64,000 nt of DNA from Crossiella cryophila (lineage in GTDB: Bacteria > Actinomycetota > Actinomycetes > Mycobacteriales > Pseudonocardiaceae): assembly GCF_014204915.1 (NCBI RefSeq), contig NZ_JACHMH010000001.1, positions 4,427,501-4,491,500 on the forward strand. Direction: 5' to 3'. How positions within the stretch are numbered: the stretch's first letter is position 1; each line of letters starts with the position of its first letter. Below, one piece after another: positions 1 to 8,226 of the stretch. The position numbers and the translations under genes were made by a program. The notes beneath the pieces were generated by a model. The model was not told where the DNA came from. It saw only the letters and a program-made list of their open reading frames with translations, and did not search any database.

Positions 1-1509
1 GTCCTGCCCGGCAGACCGGAGGCGGTGGCGGACACCCCCGTCATCCACGACCCCGCCGAGCCACTCGAGCTGGCTCCCGGCGCGCTGCTGCTCGGTGTCG
101 GGCTGCGTGAGCCGGCGCGGGTGGCCGGGTTGCTGACCGAGCTGGGTGTGCTTCGGGCGGCGGCGCTGCTGGTCAAGGCACCGGCCCCGGTCACCGAGGT
201 GGTGCGGGTGGCCGCCGAGGCCGCCGGCGTCGCGCTGCTGGAGGTCAGCGCGGCCGCGTCCTGGTCGCACGTGCTCGCCCTGCTCCAGTCCCGGCTGGCC
301 GCCGACGAGACCGCGTTGCCCGACGGGGCGCTGCCGCTGGGCAACGACCTGTTCGCACTGGCCAACGCCATCGCCGCGTTGCTGGACGCGCCGGTGGTGA
401 TCGAGGACCGGTCGTCCCGGGTGCTGGCCTATTCCGAGGGGCAGGAGACCACCGATCCCGGGCGGGTGGCGACCGTGCTGGGGCGGCAGGTTCCCGAGGA
501 GCTGCAGCGGGAGCTGCGGGAGCAGGGGGTGTTCCGCGAGCTGTACCGCAGTGCCGGTCCGGTGCACGTCGACCTGGGCGGGGACACGATCCCGCGGGCG
601 GCGATCGCGGTGCGGGCGGGGGAGGAGATCCTCGGGTCTGTGTGGGCCGCCGTGCGCAGTCCGCTCAGTCCGGCGCGGGTCACCGCGCTGACGGATGCCG
701 CGAAGATCGTCGCGCTGCATCTGATGCGGCAGCGGGCCGGTGCCGATGTGCAGCGGCGGTTGCGGGCCGATCTGCTGGCCACGGTGCTGGAGGGCGGTCC
801 GGACGCGGCCGAGGCGGCCAGCCGGCTCGGGGTGGCTCGGGAGTCGTTGTGCGTGCTCGCGGCGCAGGCCCGCGCCGAAGGCGGCCAGGCCGAACAGGAA
901 GCCGCGACCCAGCGCCTGTGCGACGCGCTGTCCCTGCACCTGCGCACCACGGTCGCCCGGCCCACTGCGGCGGCGCCACAGGGCGGAGTGGTCTACGGCC
1001 TGCTACCCGTGACGGCCGATGCCGCGGCCGCCCGGATAGCCGAGGACTTCCTGGCCAGAACCGGCACCAAAGACGCGGTGCGGATTGGTATAGGGCGGAT
1101 TGTGCCCGAGTGGTCGGAGGTGCCCCGCTCCCGCCGCGACGCCGACGCGGTGCTCCGGGCACTGGGCCACGCCCACCAGTCCGGCCCCGTCGCCCGCCTC
1201 GCCGACGTGCACGTCGAACTGCTCCTCACCCGGCTGGCCGATCAGCTCGCCGCTGATCAGTACCCGGTGCTCGGCCCAGTAGCCACCCTGCTAACCCACG
1301 ACACCGAACACAACACCGACTTCGTGCCGACGCTGGCCGCTTATCTGGACTTGTTTGGGGATGTGTCCGCGGCGGCTCAGCGGATTCATGTGCATCCCAA
1401 TACTTTTCGCTATCGGCTTCGACGCTTGTCCGAAATCAGCGGGCTGGATCTCGGGGATCCGCGGGCTCGGCTCGGCGCCCACCTCCAGCTCCAGTTACGT
1501 GATCTGTAA
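1..1509 (+). CDS. PucR/CdaR-family transcriptional regulator (5' end probably outside the window)
   Basis: Cytoplasmic DNA-binding regulator of the PucR/CdaR type, a family that controls purine, amino acid or sugar-acid catabolism. The N-terminal part (to about residue 90) resembles a PucR sensory domain. A CdaR GGDEF-like middle region follows. The C-terminus is a helix-turn-helix of the HTH_30 class with the family motif HVHPNTFRYRLRRL at about 460-473. The frame is open back to base 1 and the first in-frame start candidate is a GTG at 25, which cuts the N-terminal domain short, so the true start is probably upstream. It may control the downstream amino-acid operon, but a 950-bp repeat block separates them, so this is only inference. 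Confidence 0.85.
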   Translation, partial: VLPGRPEAVADTPVIHDPAEPLELAPGALLLGVGLREPARVAGLLTELGVLRAAALLVKAPAPVTEVVRVAAEAAGVALLEVSAAASWSHVLALLQSRLAADETALPDGALPLGNDLFALANAIAALLDAPVVIEDRSSRVLAYSEGQETTDPGRVATVLGRQVPEELQRELREQGVFRELYRSAGPVHVDLGGDTIPRAAIAVRAGEEILGSVWAAVRSPLSPARVTALTDAAKIVALHLMRQRAGADVQRRLRADLLATVLEGGPDAAEAASRLGVARESLCVLAAQARAEGGQAEQEAATQRLCDALSLHLRTTVARPTAAAPQGGVVYGLLPVTADAAAARIAEDFLARTGTKDAVRIGIGRIVPEWSEVPRSRRDADAVLRALGHAHQSGPVARLADVHVELLLTRLADQLAADQYPVLGPVATLLTHDTEHNTDFVPTLAAYLDLFGDVSAAAQRIHVHPNTFRYRLRRLSEISGLDLGDPRARLGAHLQLQLRDL

Positions 1510-1526
1510 ACCCAAGATCATCCCGC

Positions 1527-1592
1527 GTGTTGGCCGTTCTTGTACGCCGTGTTGGCCGTTGTTGTACGGAGTGTTGGCCGTTGTGGGACGGG
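1527..1592 (+). repeat. Three tandem 22-bp repeats, GTGTTGGCCGTT core
   Basis: The core GTGTTGGCCGTT starts at 1527, 1549 and 1571, an exact 22-bp period. The variable part ends in TTGTAC or GGGAC followed by G/C bases. The units begin 18 bp after the stop codon of the PucR gene. The same unit recurs inverted at 2341-2408 and in both orientations at 53496-53662. Confidence 0.9.
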
Positions 1593-1627
1593 GCGGGGGT
1601 TGGGGTTGGGGGTGAAAACCCCACGAC

Positions 1628-1791
1628 GAGGGTTCTCGCGTGTTCTCCGTACGGCCTGGAGCTTGCTGACCACACCCCGAGGAGCGGCCCCTGCAACACA
1701 AACCGCCGCCGACCCCGCCCAACGTGACGGGGGCCGCTCCTCGGGGTGTGGTTGGCTTGCGGAAGGCCGTGCGGAGAACACGCGAGCCCTC
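1628..1791. repeat. Long imperfect inverted repeat (about 60-bp arms)
   Basis: The left arm, about 1628-1691, pairs with the right arm, about 1729-1791. The longest matched tract is ACCACACCCCGAGGAGCGG with its complement, and CGCGTGTTCTCCG is matched again near the base. The loop is about 37 nt. The arms carry scattered mismatches, often in positions that look compensated, as expected for a selected RNA or DNA stem rather than chance. Confidence 0.8.
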
Positions 1792-1850
1792 GGAGCCACG
1801 CTGGGTCCGGCCCCGGCAGCACAATCCCCGCCCCGCAACCTGCTCATGCC

Positions 1851-2020
1851 GGTTCTTGATCTGCCCTCCCCCCTCCGGTGGTCTGCCCGGCCGGCGAGGC
1901 CATCTTTTCCGCTCTTGATCTTTGCGCTTGTGGCCTCTGTTGCTGAGGTACCCGAACAAAGATCAAGATCGTCCTCGCCGGACGGGCAGAAATCAAAGGA
2001 TGGGGGGGAAAGTCAAGAAC
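1851..2020. repeat. Second long imperfect inverted repeat
   Basis: The left arm 1851-1925 begins GGTTCTTGAT and ends CTTGATCTTTG. It pairs with the right arm, about 1955-2020, which runs from CAAAGATCAAGATC to GTCAAGAAC. A central GGCGAG/CTCGCC and GTCTGCCC/GGGCAGA match also holds. This tract is richer in A/T than its surroundings. Confidence 0.7.
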
Positions 2021-2049
2021 AAGAGCAAAGACGAAGAGCAGTGCTCGTA

Positions 2050-2199
2050 CGGTTCCCCCATCCCCGTCAGCCTTCCGATACCAAACCACATCCCGAACAA
2101 GCAGACCGTGCGGTTGGGTAGCTAGGGCGGCGGCAGGTTGCGGTCTGCTTGCCCGGGATGTGGTGTGTCCTCTCCAGGCTGACGGGGATGGGGGAACCG
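2050..2199. repeat. Third long imperfect inverted repeat
   Basis: The left arm 2050-2108 and right arm 2141-2199 share the perfectly complementary GGTTCCCCCATCCCCGTCAG and AAGCAGACCG tracts, with a mismatched middle and a 32-nt loop. It is the third consecutive hairpin in the block and has about the same arm length as the first. Confidence 0.8.
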
Positions 2200-2340
2200 C
2201 TCGGGGAGTGTTGAAAAGCCACCCCGGCTGCCTGTCCTCGGGCTTCGCCCGGTCGCGGCGCCTCAGAACCGCCTAGCCGCAGCGTTCCCGGGCTTCGCCC
2301 GCTTGCCCCCAATGCTCACCGCTCCGGGCTCCGCCCGCCC

Positions 2341-2408
2341 GCCGTCCCACAACGGCCAACGACCCGTACAACAACGGCCAACACACCGTCCCACAACGGC
2401 CAACACGC
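2341..2408 (-). repeat. Three inverted 22-bp repeats closing the block
   Basis: AACGGCCAAC starts at 2351, 2373 and 2395, again an exact 22-bp period. These are the reverse complement of the units at 1527-1592. The two clusters therefore form the outer arms of a roughly 880-bp nested palindromic structure. Confidence 0.88.
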
Positions 2409-2430
2409 GTGTCGGCGGTGCCCCTCCCTT

Positions 2431-2450
2431 TAACGTACTAAGTACGCTAA
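2431..2450. promoter_or_regulatory. Palindromic operator candidate upstream of the S12 hydrolase
   Basis: An imperfect palindrome TAACGTACTAAGTACGCTA, with core GTACT-A-AGTAC, lies about 10-30 bp before the start codon. This form is common for TetR- or MarR-like dimer operators and probably overlaps the promoter. The cognate regulator cannot be named from the sequence. Confidence 0.5.
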
Positions 2451-2460
2451 GGTGGGGTGC

Positions 2461-3825
2461 ATGGTCCGTGTCGACGATGTCCGTGTTCGGCTTCAGGAAT
2501 TGCTTCCGGAGTTGGTGGTGAAGCATGGGGTTCCTGGGGCGCAGGTCGCGGTGTTGGTGGATGGGGGGATTGCCTCGGTGGCCGCGGGGGTGGTCAATCT
2601 GGGGACTGGGGTGGCGGTTACTGCTGATGCGGTGTTCCAGATTGGGTCGATCACCAAGTTGTGGACCGCGACGCTGGTGATGCAGTTGGTGGATGAGGGG
2701 TTGGTGGAGCTGGATCGGCCGGTGCGGGGGTACCTGCCGGAGTTGGTGCTGGGGGAGGAGGGGGTGGCGGCCGCGGTGACTACGCGGCAGTTGCTCAATC
2801 ACACGGCCGGGTTCGCGGGGGATTTGTTCCGGGACACCGGGTCTGGGGCGGATGCGGTCGAGAAGTACGTGGCGACGCTGGGGGATGCGGGGCAGCTTTT
2901 CCCCTTGGGGGAGCAGTTCTCGTACAACAACGCCGGGTATGTGGTGCTGGGGCGGTTGGTCGAGGTGGTGCGGGGGAAGTCGTTCAACCAGGCGTTGCGG
3001 GAGCATCTGATCGATCCGCTGGGGCTGACGCACGCGGCCACCGACGCGGGAGAGGCCATTCGGTATCGGGCCGCGCTTGGGCATCTGCCGGGGGATCCGC
3101 CGGTGCCCGCGCCGTTGTGGGCGCTGGCCGCTTCCTCGGCGCCCGCGGGGACGTTGTTGTCCATGCGGGCGGCGGATCTGCTGGAGTTCGCCCGGGTCTT
3201 CGTGGACGGTGGGCGGGTGGGGGTGCTGGGCGCGGACAGTGTCTCGGCGATGTTGTCGGCTGAGGTGTCCGTGCCGGATGTGGGCCTGCTGTCCAGTCAC
3301 TACGGGCTGGGGTGGGGGCTTTGGCGGGGGGCGGGGAATCTGGTCGCCGGGCACGACGGCGGGACCCTTGGACAGAGTGCGTTTCTGCGGGTGGTGCCGG
3401 AGGCTGGGGTTGCGGTCGCGTTGCTCACCAACGGTGGGGATCCGCTGTCGCTGTACCAGGATCTGGTGGTGCCGTTGATCGCCGAGCTGGGTGGGGCGCT
3501 GCTGCCCGCGGCACCGGTGCCGCCGGTGGAGCCGGTCGCGGTGGACGCGGATCGGGTGGTGGGGCGGTACGACGCGGTCATGGTCCGGTACGAGGTCAGC
3601 GTTGACGGAGATGGGCGGTTCTGGCTGCGGATGGTGCCGGTGACCGATGAGGCCAGGCTGCTGTTGCCGGAGGCGGTGGCGATGGAGCTGGTGGGGTACA
3701 CGGCAGGCTCGCTGATCACCAGGGAACCGCAGCGGGGGGCGGTGCACATGGTGCTGGTGCCCATCGGCGAGGCGGGGAAGCCCGCTCGGTTCCTGCACAA
3801 CAGCCGGGCCGCGGCCCGGATCTGA
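2461..3825 (+). CDS. Serine hydrolase of the beta-lactamase/S12 family
   Basis: 454-residue penicillin-binding-protein fold hydrolase (beta-lactamase class C, PF00144 type). The catalytic motifs are visible: SITK with the nucleophile serine near residue 62, YNN near 155, and a C-terminal HDGG at about 297. A C-terminal extension of about 110 residues follows, as in D-aminopeptidase and esterase members. No signal peptide is evident, so it should be cytoplasmic. The ATG at 2461 fits the AAGG ribosome site better than the in-frame GTG at 2452. It is the first gene of a likely transcription unit with the M20, GNAT and racemase genes. A role releasing D-amino acids from peptides is plausible, but the fold alone does not fix the substrate. 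Confidence 0.85.
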   Translation: MVRVDDVRVRLQELLPELVVKHGVPGAQVAVLVDGGIASVAAGVVNLGTGVAVTADAVFQIGSITKLWTATLVMQLVDEGLVELDRPVRGYLPELVLGEEGVAAAVTTRQLLNHTAGFAGDLFRDTGSGADAVEKYVATLGDAGQLFPLGEQFSYNNAGYVVLGRLVEVVRGKSFNQALREHLIDPLGLTHAATDAGEAIRYRAALGHLPGDPPVPAPLWALAASSAPAGTLLSMRAADLLEFARVFVDGGRVGVLGADSVSAMLSAEVSVPDVGLLSSHYGLGWGLWRGAGNLVAGHDGGTLGQSAFLRVVPEAGVAVALLTNGGDPLSLYQDLVVPLIAELGGALLPAAPVPPVEPVAVDADRVVGRYDAVMVRYEVSVDGDGRFWLRMVPVTDEARLLLPEAVAMELVGYTAGSLITREPQRGAVHMVLVPIGEAGKPARFLHNSRAAARI

Positions 3826-3923
3826 GGTCCGGGTCGCGCTGTTTGTCCGGTCGGACGAAAAACGGGCCGCAACTCGTCGGGCCGGATGAGGAATCCGGGG
3901 CTGTCATCTTCCAGACTGTCCCG

Positions 3924-5048
3924 GTGACCTCCGAACTGCTCCAGCGTGCGACCTCGGCCCTGCCCGCCCTGCTCGAGGACATCGGCGAGGTGGTGAGCTG
4001 TGAGTCGCCCTCCGCCGACCTGGCCGCGGTGGCCCGTTCCGCGGATGTGGTGAGTGAGCTGGGCCGGCGCCTCCTGGGGGTGACGCCGGCCCGGCTCGTC
4101 CTGGACGGGGTCACCCACCTGCGCTGGGTCTTCGGGGACCGGCCGGAGGTGCTGGTGCTGGCGCACCACGACACGGTGTGGCCGATCGGCACCCTGGCCC
4201 GGATCCCGTTCTCGGTCACCGACGGTGTGCTGCGCGGGCCCGGCTGCTTCGACATGAAGACCGGCCTCGTGCAGGCGCTGCACGCGCTGTCCTGGCTGCC
4301 CTCCCTGGACGGGGTGGCGATCCTGGTCACCGGGGACGAGGAGCTGGGCTCGTTCAGCTCCCGCCGGCTGATCGAGGAGACCGCGCGGGACTGCGCCGCG
4401 GTGTTCGTGCTGGAGGCCAGCGCCAACGAGGGCGCGATCAAGACCGAGCGCAAGGGCGCCGGCAAGTACCAGGTGGCGATCACCGGGCGGGCCGCGCACG
4501 CGGGGCTGGAACCCGAACTCGGGGTCAACTCGGGTATCGAGCTGGCCCACCAGGTGCTGGCCATCGCCGCGCTCGGCGATCCGGAACTGGGCACCACCGT
4601 GGTGCCGACGGTGATGTCGGCAGGCACCACCACCAACACCGTGCCTGCCGAGGCGATCGTGCACGTGGACGTGCGGGCCCGCACCATCGCCGAACAGCAG
4701 CGGGTGGACGCCGCCATCCGCGCGCTCACCCCGGTGCTGCCGGGCATCAAGCTCGAACCGGACGGCACCCCCAACCGGCCGCCGATGGAGGCCCGCGTCT
4801 CGGCCGACCTGTACGCCCGCGCCGTGCGACTCGGCGCCGAGCTGGGCCTGCCGCCGCTGACCTCGGCGGCGGTGGGCGGGGCCTCCGACGGCAACTTCAC
4901 CGCGGGCATCGGCGTGCCCACCCTGGACGGGCTCGGCGCGGTCGGCAACGGCGCGCACGCCGAGCACGAACACGTGCTCACCGCGCACATCCCGCAGCGG
5001 GCCGCCCTGCTCGCCGCCCTGGTCCAGGATGTGCGGACGCCACGATGA
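3924..5048 (+). CDS. M20-family metallopeptidase (carboxypeptidase/desuccinylase type)
   Basis: 374-residue zinc-dependent amidohydrolase of the M20 (CPG2/ArgE/DapE) family. Visible motifs are LAHHDTVWP (metal-binding His and Asp), GPGCFDMKTG (bridging Asp), TGDEELGS (catalytic Glu), GRAAHAG in the lid domain and a C-terminal HAEHEHV. The GTG at 3924 places the protein start just before the SCESPSADL motif. An in-frame ATG at 3843 would add 27 unlikely residues. The stop codon overlaps the next start in ATGA. Beside an N-acylamino acid racemase, the likely reaction is removal of the acyl (for example succinyl) group from N-acyl-L-amino acids. Confidence 0.88.
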   Translation: MTSELLQRATSALPALLEDIGEVVSCESPSADLAAVARSADVVSELGRRLLGVTPARLVLDGVTHLRWVFGDRPEVLVLAHHDTVWPIGTLARIPFSVTDGVLRGPGCFDMKTGLVQALHALSWLPSLDGVAILVTGDEELGSFSSRRLIEETARDCAAVFVLEASANEGAIKTERKGAGKYQVAITGRAAHAGLEPELGVNSGIELAHQVLAIAALGDPELGTTVVPTVMSAGTTTNTVPAEAIVHVDVRARTIAEQQRVDAAIRALTPVLPGIKLEPDGTPNRPPMEARVSADLYARAVRLGAELGLPPLTSAAVGGASDGNFTAGIGVPTLDGLGAVGNGAHAEHEHVLTAHIPQRAALLAALVQDVRTPR

Positions 5049-5896
5049 TCACCGACGACGCCGTACTGGAGACCGCGCGGCGGGACGCCATGGCGGCCGC
5101 GCACGCCGCGGGCGTCGAGATCGCCGAACTGGCCGAACTCGCCGACCTGCAACGCACCTTCCAGCTCTTCCAGGACATCTGGCTGCCCAGACCCGGCGGC
5201 GAGCCGATGACCGTCGAACTGATGCGGGTGCTCGAACACGCCGGTGGTTACGTCGCGGGCGCGTTCAGCGCGGACCAGCTCGTCGGCGCCAGCGCCGGTT
5301 TCCTGTCCGCGCCGATCGGGCGCACCCTGCACTCGCACATCGCCGGGGTGTCCGGTCAGGCCCAGGGCCGTTCGGTCGGCTACGCCCTCAAACTGCACCA
5401 GCGGGCCTGGGCACTGGTCCGCGGCCTGGACACGATCACCTGGACCTTCGACCCGCTGGTGCGCCGCAACGCCTTCTTCAACCTGGCCAAGCTGGCCGCG
5501 CTGCCCGCGGAGTACCTGCCCGACTTCTACGGCCCGATGTCCGACGGCATCAACGATTCCGGGCCCAGCGACCGGATCATGGTCGCCTGGCGGCTGGCCG
5601 AACCCGCCGTCGCCGCCGCCTGCGCCGGGCGCGGCCTCACCCCGGAGGTCACCGGCGCGCGACCGATCCTGTCCGATGTGGACGGTCGGCCGGTGCGGCG
5701 GGACACGGACGCGGAGACCGTGCTCGTGGCCGTGCCGTCCGATGTGGAGTCCTTGCGCGGCAAGGACTCCGTGCTCGCCGCCGAATGGCGCTTCGCCGTC
5801 CGCGACAGCCTCGGCGACCTGCTGGAGCGCGGCGCGGCCGTGACCGGCTTCCTCCGCAGTGGTTCCTACGTCGTGTCCAGGAAGGACCTCGCATGA
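5045..5896 (+). CDS. GNAT-superfamily N-acyltransferase (COG3375 type)
   Basis: 283-residue predicted acyltransferase of the long GNAT subgroup found beside racemase and M20 genes. Recognisable parts are FQLFQDIW near 38-45, GRSVGYALKLHQR (acyl-CoA binding loop) around 110-122 and TWTFDPLVRRNAFFN at 133-147. In the pathway described for Geobacillus it would be a succinyl-CoA:D-amino acid N-succinyltransferase. Donor and acceptor specificity are inferred from context. Start ATG overlaps the M20 stop by four bases and its own stop overlaps the racemase start (ATGA), so the three genes are translationally coupled. Confidence 0.82.
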   Translation: MITDDAVLETARRDAMAAAHAAGVEIAELAELADLQRTFQLFQDIWLPRPGGEPMTVELMRVLEHAGGYVAGAFSADQLVGASAGFLSAPIGRTLHSHIAGVSGQAQGRSVGYALKLHQRAWALVRGLDTITWTFDPLVRRNAFFNLAKLAALPAEYLPDFYGPMSDGINDSGPSDRIMVAWRLAEPAVAAACAGRGLTPEVTGARPILSDVDGRPVRRDTDAETVLVAVPSDVESLRGKDSVLAAEWRFAVRDSLGDLLERGAAVTGFLRSGSYVVSRKDLA

Positions 5897-7002
5897 AGAT
5901 CACCGGAGTCGAGCTGCGCAGACTGCGGCTGCCGCTGGTGAGCCCGTTCCGCACCTCCTTCGGCACCGAGACCCACCGCGAGCTGCTGCTGCTCCGGGTG
6001 GTCACCCCCGAGGCCGAGGGCTGGGCCGAATGCGTGGCACTGGCCGAACCCGTCTACTCGCCCGAATACCTGGCCGGGGCCGAGCAGGTGCTCACAACCT
6101 GGTTCCTGCCCACGATCCTGGGCCTGGACGAGGTGGACGCGAACAAGGTCGGCCCCGCCCTGCACCGGTTCAAGGGCCACCGGATGGCCAAGGCCGCCCT
6201 GGAGACCGCCGTGCTGGACGCCGAACTGCGTGGCCGCGGCATCTCCCTGGCCGGTCACCTCGGCGCCACCAAGACCCGCGTCCCCTCCGGGGTCTCGGTC
6301 GGCATCATGGACTCCATCCCGGAACTCCTGGACGCCGTCGAGGGCTACCTCGCCGAGGGCTACCTGCGGATCAAGCTCAAGATCGAACCCGGCTGGGACG
6401 TGGCCCCGGTGGCCGCGGTGCGCGAACGCTTCGGCGACGAGCTGCTGCTCCAGGTGGACGCCAACACCGCCTACACCCTCGCCGACGCCCGCCATCTGTC
6501 CACATTGGACAACTTCGGGCTGCTGCTGATCGAACAGCCCCTCGGCGAGGAGGACCTGCGCCAGCACGCACAACTCGCCACCCGGCTGCGCACCCCGATC
6601 TGCTTGGACGAGTCCATCACCTCCGCCCAGGCCGCCGCGGACGCCATCGCCCTCGGCGCCTGCACCGTGATCAACATCAAACCCGGGCGGGTCGGCGGCT
6701 ACCTGGAATCCCGGCGCATCCACGACCTGTGCCAGGCGCACGGGGTGGCGGCCTGGTGCGGCGGCATGCTGGAGACCGGCATCGGCCGCGCCGCCAACGT
6801 GGCCCTGGCCGCACTGCCCGGCTGCACCCTGCCAGGGGACACCTCGGCCTCGCACCGGTACTACCGCACCGACATCACCGAGCCGTTCGAACTGGTCGAC
6901 GGCCACCTGGCGGTGCCGACCGAACCGGGCATCGGGCTCACGCCGCTGGCCGATCCGCTGGCCGAGTTCACCACCGAGACCACCTGGATCAAGAACCCCT
7001 AG
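5893..7002 (+). CDS. N-acylamino acid racemase / o-succinylbenzoate synthase family
   Basis: 369-residue enolase-superfamily enzyme of the MenC/NSAR subgroup. The catalytic lysine pair is in LKIKLKIEPG (about 157-166, KxK). Metal ligands lie in QVDANTAY, LIEQPLGEED and CLDESITS, and the second-side catalytic lysine is in NIKPGRVGG. This fold catalyses either o-succinylbenzoate synthesis or N-succinylamino acid racemisation. With an adjacent GNAT and M20 gene and no menaquinone genes nearby, racemase activity is favoured. The stop overlaps the convergent AlkZ-like gene by four bases. Confidence 0.88.
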   Translation: MKITGVELRRLRLPLVSPFRTSFGTETHRELLLLRVVTPEAEGWAECVALAEPVYSPEYLAGAEQVLTTWFLPTILGLDEVDANKVGPALHRFKGHRMAKAALETAVLDAELRGRGISLAGHLGATKTRVPSGVSVGIMDSIPELLDAVEGYLAEGYLRIKLKIEPGWDVAPVAAVRERFGDELLLQVDANTAYTLADARHLSTLDNFGLLLIEQPLGEEDLRQHAQLATRLRTPICLDESITSAQAAADAIALGACTVINIKPGRVGGYLESRRIHDLCQAHGVAAWCGGMLETGIGRAANVALAALPGCTLPGDTSASHRYYRTDITEPFELVDGHLAVPTEPGIGLTPLADPLAEFTTETTWIKNP

Positions 7003-8090
7003 GGCGCGACGGTCACCTCGACCGTGCCCGCGTCCGGTTCCTGGAAGCGCAGCAACGCCTCGCCCTCCTCGACCAGTTCGTCGAGGACCGGGCGGGGCAG
7101 CGGCAGGAACGGCCGCAGGGTCAGGATCGACTTGTCCTTCTTGCGGGTGGTCTCCCACACCCCGCGCACATAGCCGTCCACCAGGAAGGTGGCCCGCACC
7201 CGGAGGTTCTTGGTCACCACCTCGCCCCGGTGGTTGTCGGCGAGCACCCTGGTGCGGTCGCTGTGCGCCAGCACCAGGTTGTCGAACTCGGGCAGGTACC
7301 GCACCGGCGCGGGCACGTCCTCGTCCGGGCGCGGGGCCTCTGGCAGGTCGAACAGCTCGCGGCCGGACTCGTCCTGGAAGACCTCCAGCTTGTGCCGTAG
7401 TCGCTCCATGATCTGCTTGCCCTCGCCCAGCCCGGACCAGGTCTGGAAGTCCTGCGCGGAGGCCGGGCCGAACGCGCCGAGGTAACGCAGCGCGAGCTGA
7501 TCTGTCGCGTCCACTGTGGACAGTGGCTCGGGCAGCCATTCGTCGGCCAGGGTGAAGGCGGCCACGGTCGGGAAGGACCAGCGGTCCTGGGTCGGCCGCA
7601 TCACCAGCGGCAGCTGGGTGCGCACCGCGTAACCCAGCGCCCGGTCGTTCACCGCCGGGAACGCCTCCTGCAGCAGCGGGCGCAGCTCGGTGAAACTGCG
7701 CGGCGCGGTGGCCAGGATCGCCCGCGCGGTGGGCAGCAACCGGTCCAGGTCCAGGCCGTTGGCGCGGGAACCCAGCACCCGCAGCGAGGCGGTCAGCATC
7801 GGTTGCAGGGTGTGCCGGAACCGGAGGAAGTCGGCCGCGCTCATCAGGTGCAGGGTGCCGCGCATCAGCGTGGCCCGGACGATCGTGCGCTCGTGCAAGG
7901 CGTTGTGCAGTTCCGGCTTCTTAAAACCGGCGATGCGCGTCCACAACGCCACGAACGGCGGTCTGGCCTCCTGAGCCTGGATCCCGCACAGCCGCTCGAT
8001 GAGATCGACCGCGGAGACCTGGTCCCTGCTCAGGAGGTGCTGACGCGCTAGCGTCGCCCGGTTGAGCCGGCCACGGGTCACGATGTCCAT
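6999..8090 (-). CDS. Winged-helix AlkZ-like DNA glycosylase-family protein
   Basis: 363-residue protein of the HTH_42/AlkZ family. The N-terminus shows the tandem winged-helix organisation and the glutamine pair QAQ at about residues 38-40. In characterised members such a Q-x-Q motif is required for unhooking DNA crosslinks or excising alkylated bases. Many actinomycete paralogues have unknown substrates, so the role in DNA repair or self-resistance is inferred. It is a single gene whose 3' end overlaps the racemase by four bases, and it is convergent with it. Confidence 0.8.
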   Translation of the reverse strand: MDIVTRGRLNRATLARQHLLSRDQVSAVDLIERLCGIQAQEARPPFVALWTRIAGFKKPELHNALHERTIVRATLMRGTLHLMSAADFLRFRHTLQPMLTASLRVLGSRANGLDLDRLLPTARAILATAPRSFTELRPLLQEAFPAVNDRALGYAVRTQLPLVMRPTQDRWSFPTVAAFTLADEWLPEPLSTVDATDQLALRYLGAFGPASAQDFQTWSGLGEGKQIMERLRHKLEVFQDESGRELFDLPEAPRPDEDVPAPVRYLPEFDNLVLAHSDRTRVLADNHRGEVVTKNLRVRATFLVDGYVRGVWETTRKKDKSILTLRPFLPLPRPVLDELVEEGEALLRFQEPDAGTVEVTVAP

Positions 8091-8091
8091 A

Positions 8092-8119
8092 CCGGCCAGC
8101 TCATCATGTTCGTGGCCGG
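8092..8119 (-). terminator. Weak hairpin after the HD-domain gene
   Basis: CCGGCCA at 8092-8098 pairs with TGGCCGG at 8113-8119 across a 14-nt loop, in the 136-bp gap between the HD gene and the AlkZ-like gene (same strand). No U-tract follows. It could be an intrinsic stop or simply chance in G+C-rich DNA. Confidence 0.3.
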
Positions 8120-8226
8120 CTACGGGGACAATCCGGGCAAGAACGCGAGGATGTTACCCGTTTGATGAGTAGTCCGCTGGCCCGTCCGGTCGTCGGTTGT
8201 CCACTCGGGCAACGCCGCGACCCGGC

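Larger units (their letters stand above)
1510..2460. other. Non-coding block of nested inverted repeats
   Basis: No open frame here looks coding. The stretch is almost entirely repeat structure. Three 22-bp GTGTTGGCCGTT units lie at 1527-1592. Three successive long imperfect stem-loops follow (1628-1791, 1851-2020, 2050-2199). Small GGGCTTCGCCC-type hairpins occur near 2236-2335, and three inverted 22-bp units lie at 2341-2408. The promoter and operator of the following gene occupy about 2428-2456. No transposase, reverse transcriptase or tRNA was seen. Confidence 0.75.

Noticed and set aside
1510-2460. Retron or insertion sequence
   Set aside because: Hairpins and inverted arms are present, but no reverse transcriptase or transposase frame and no target duplication could be identified.
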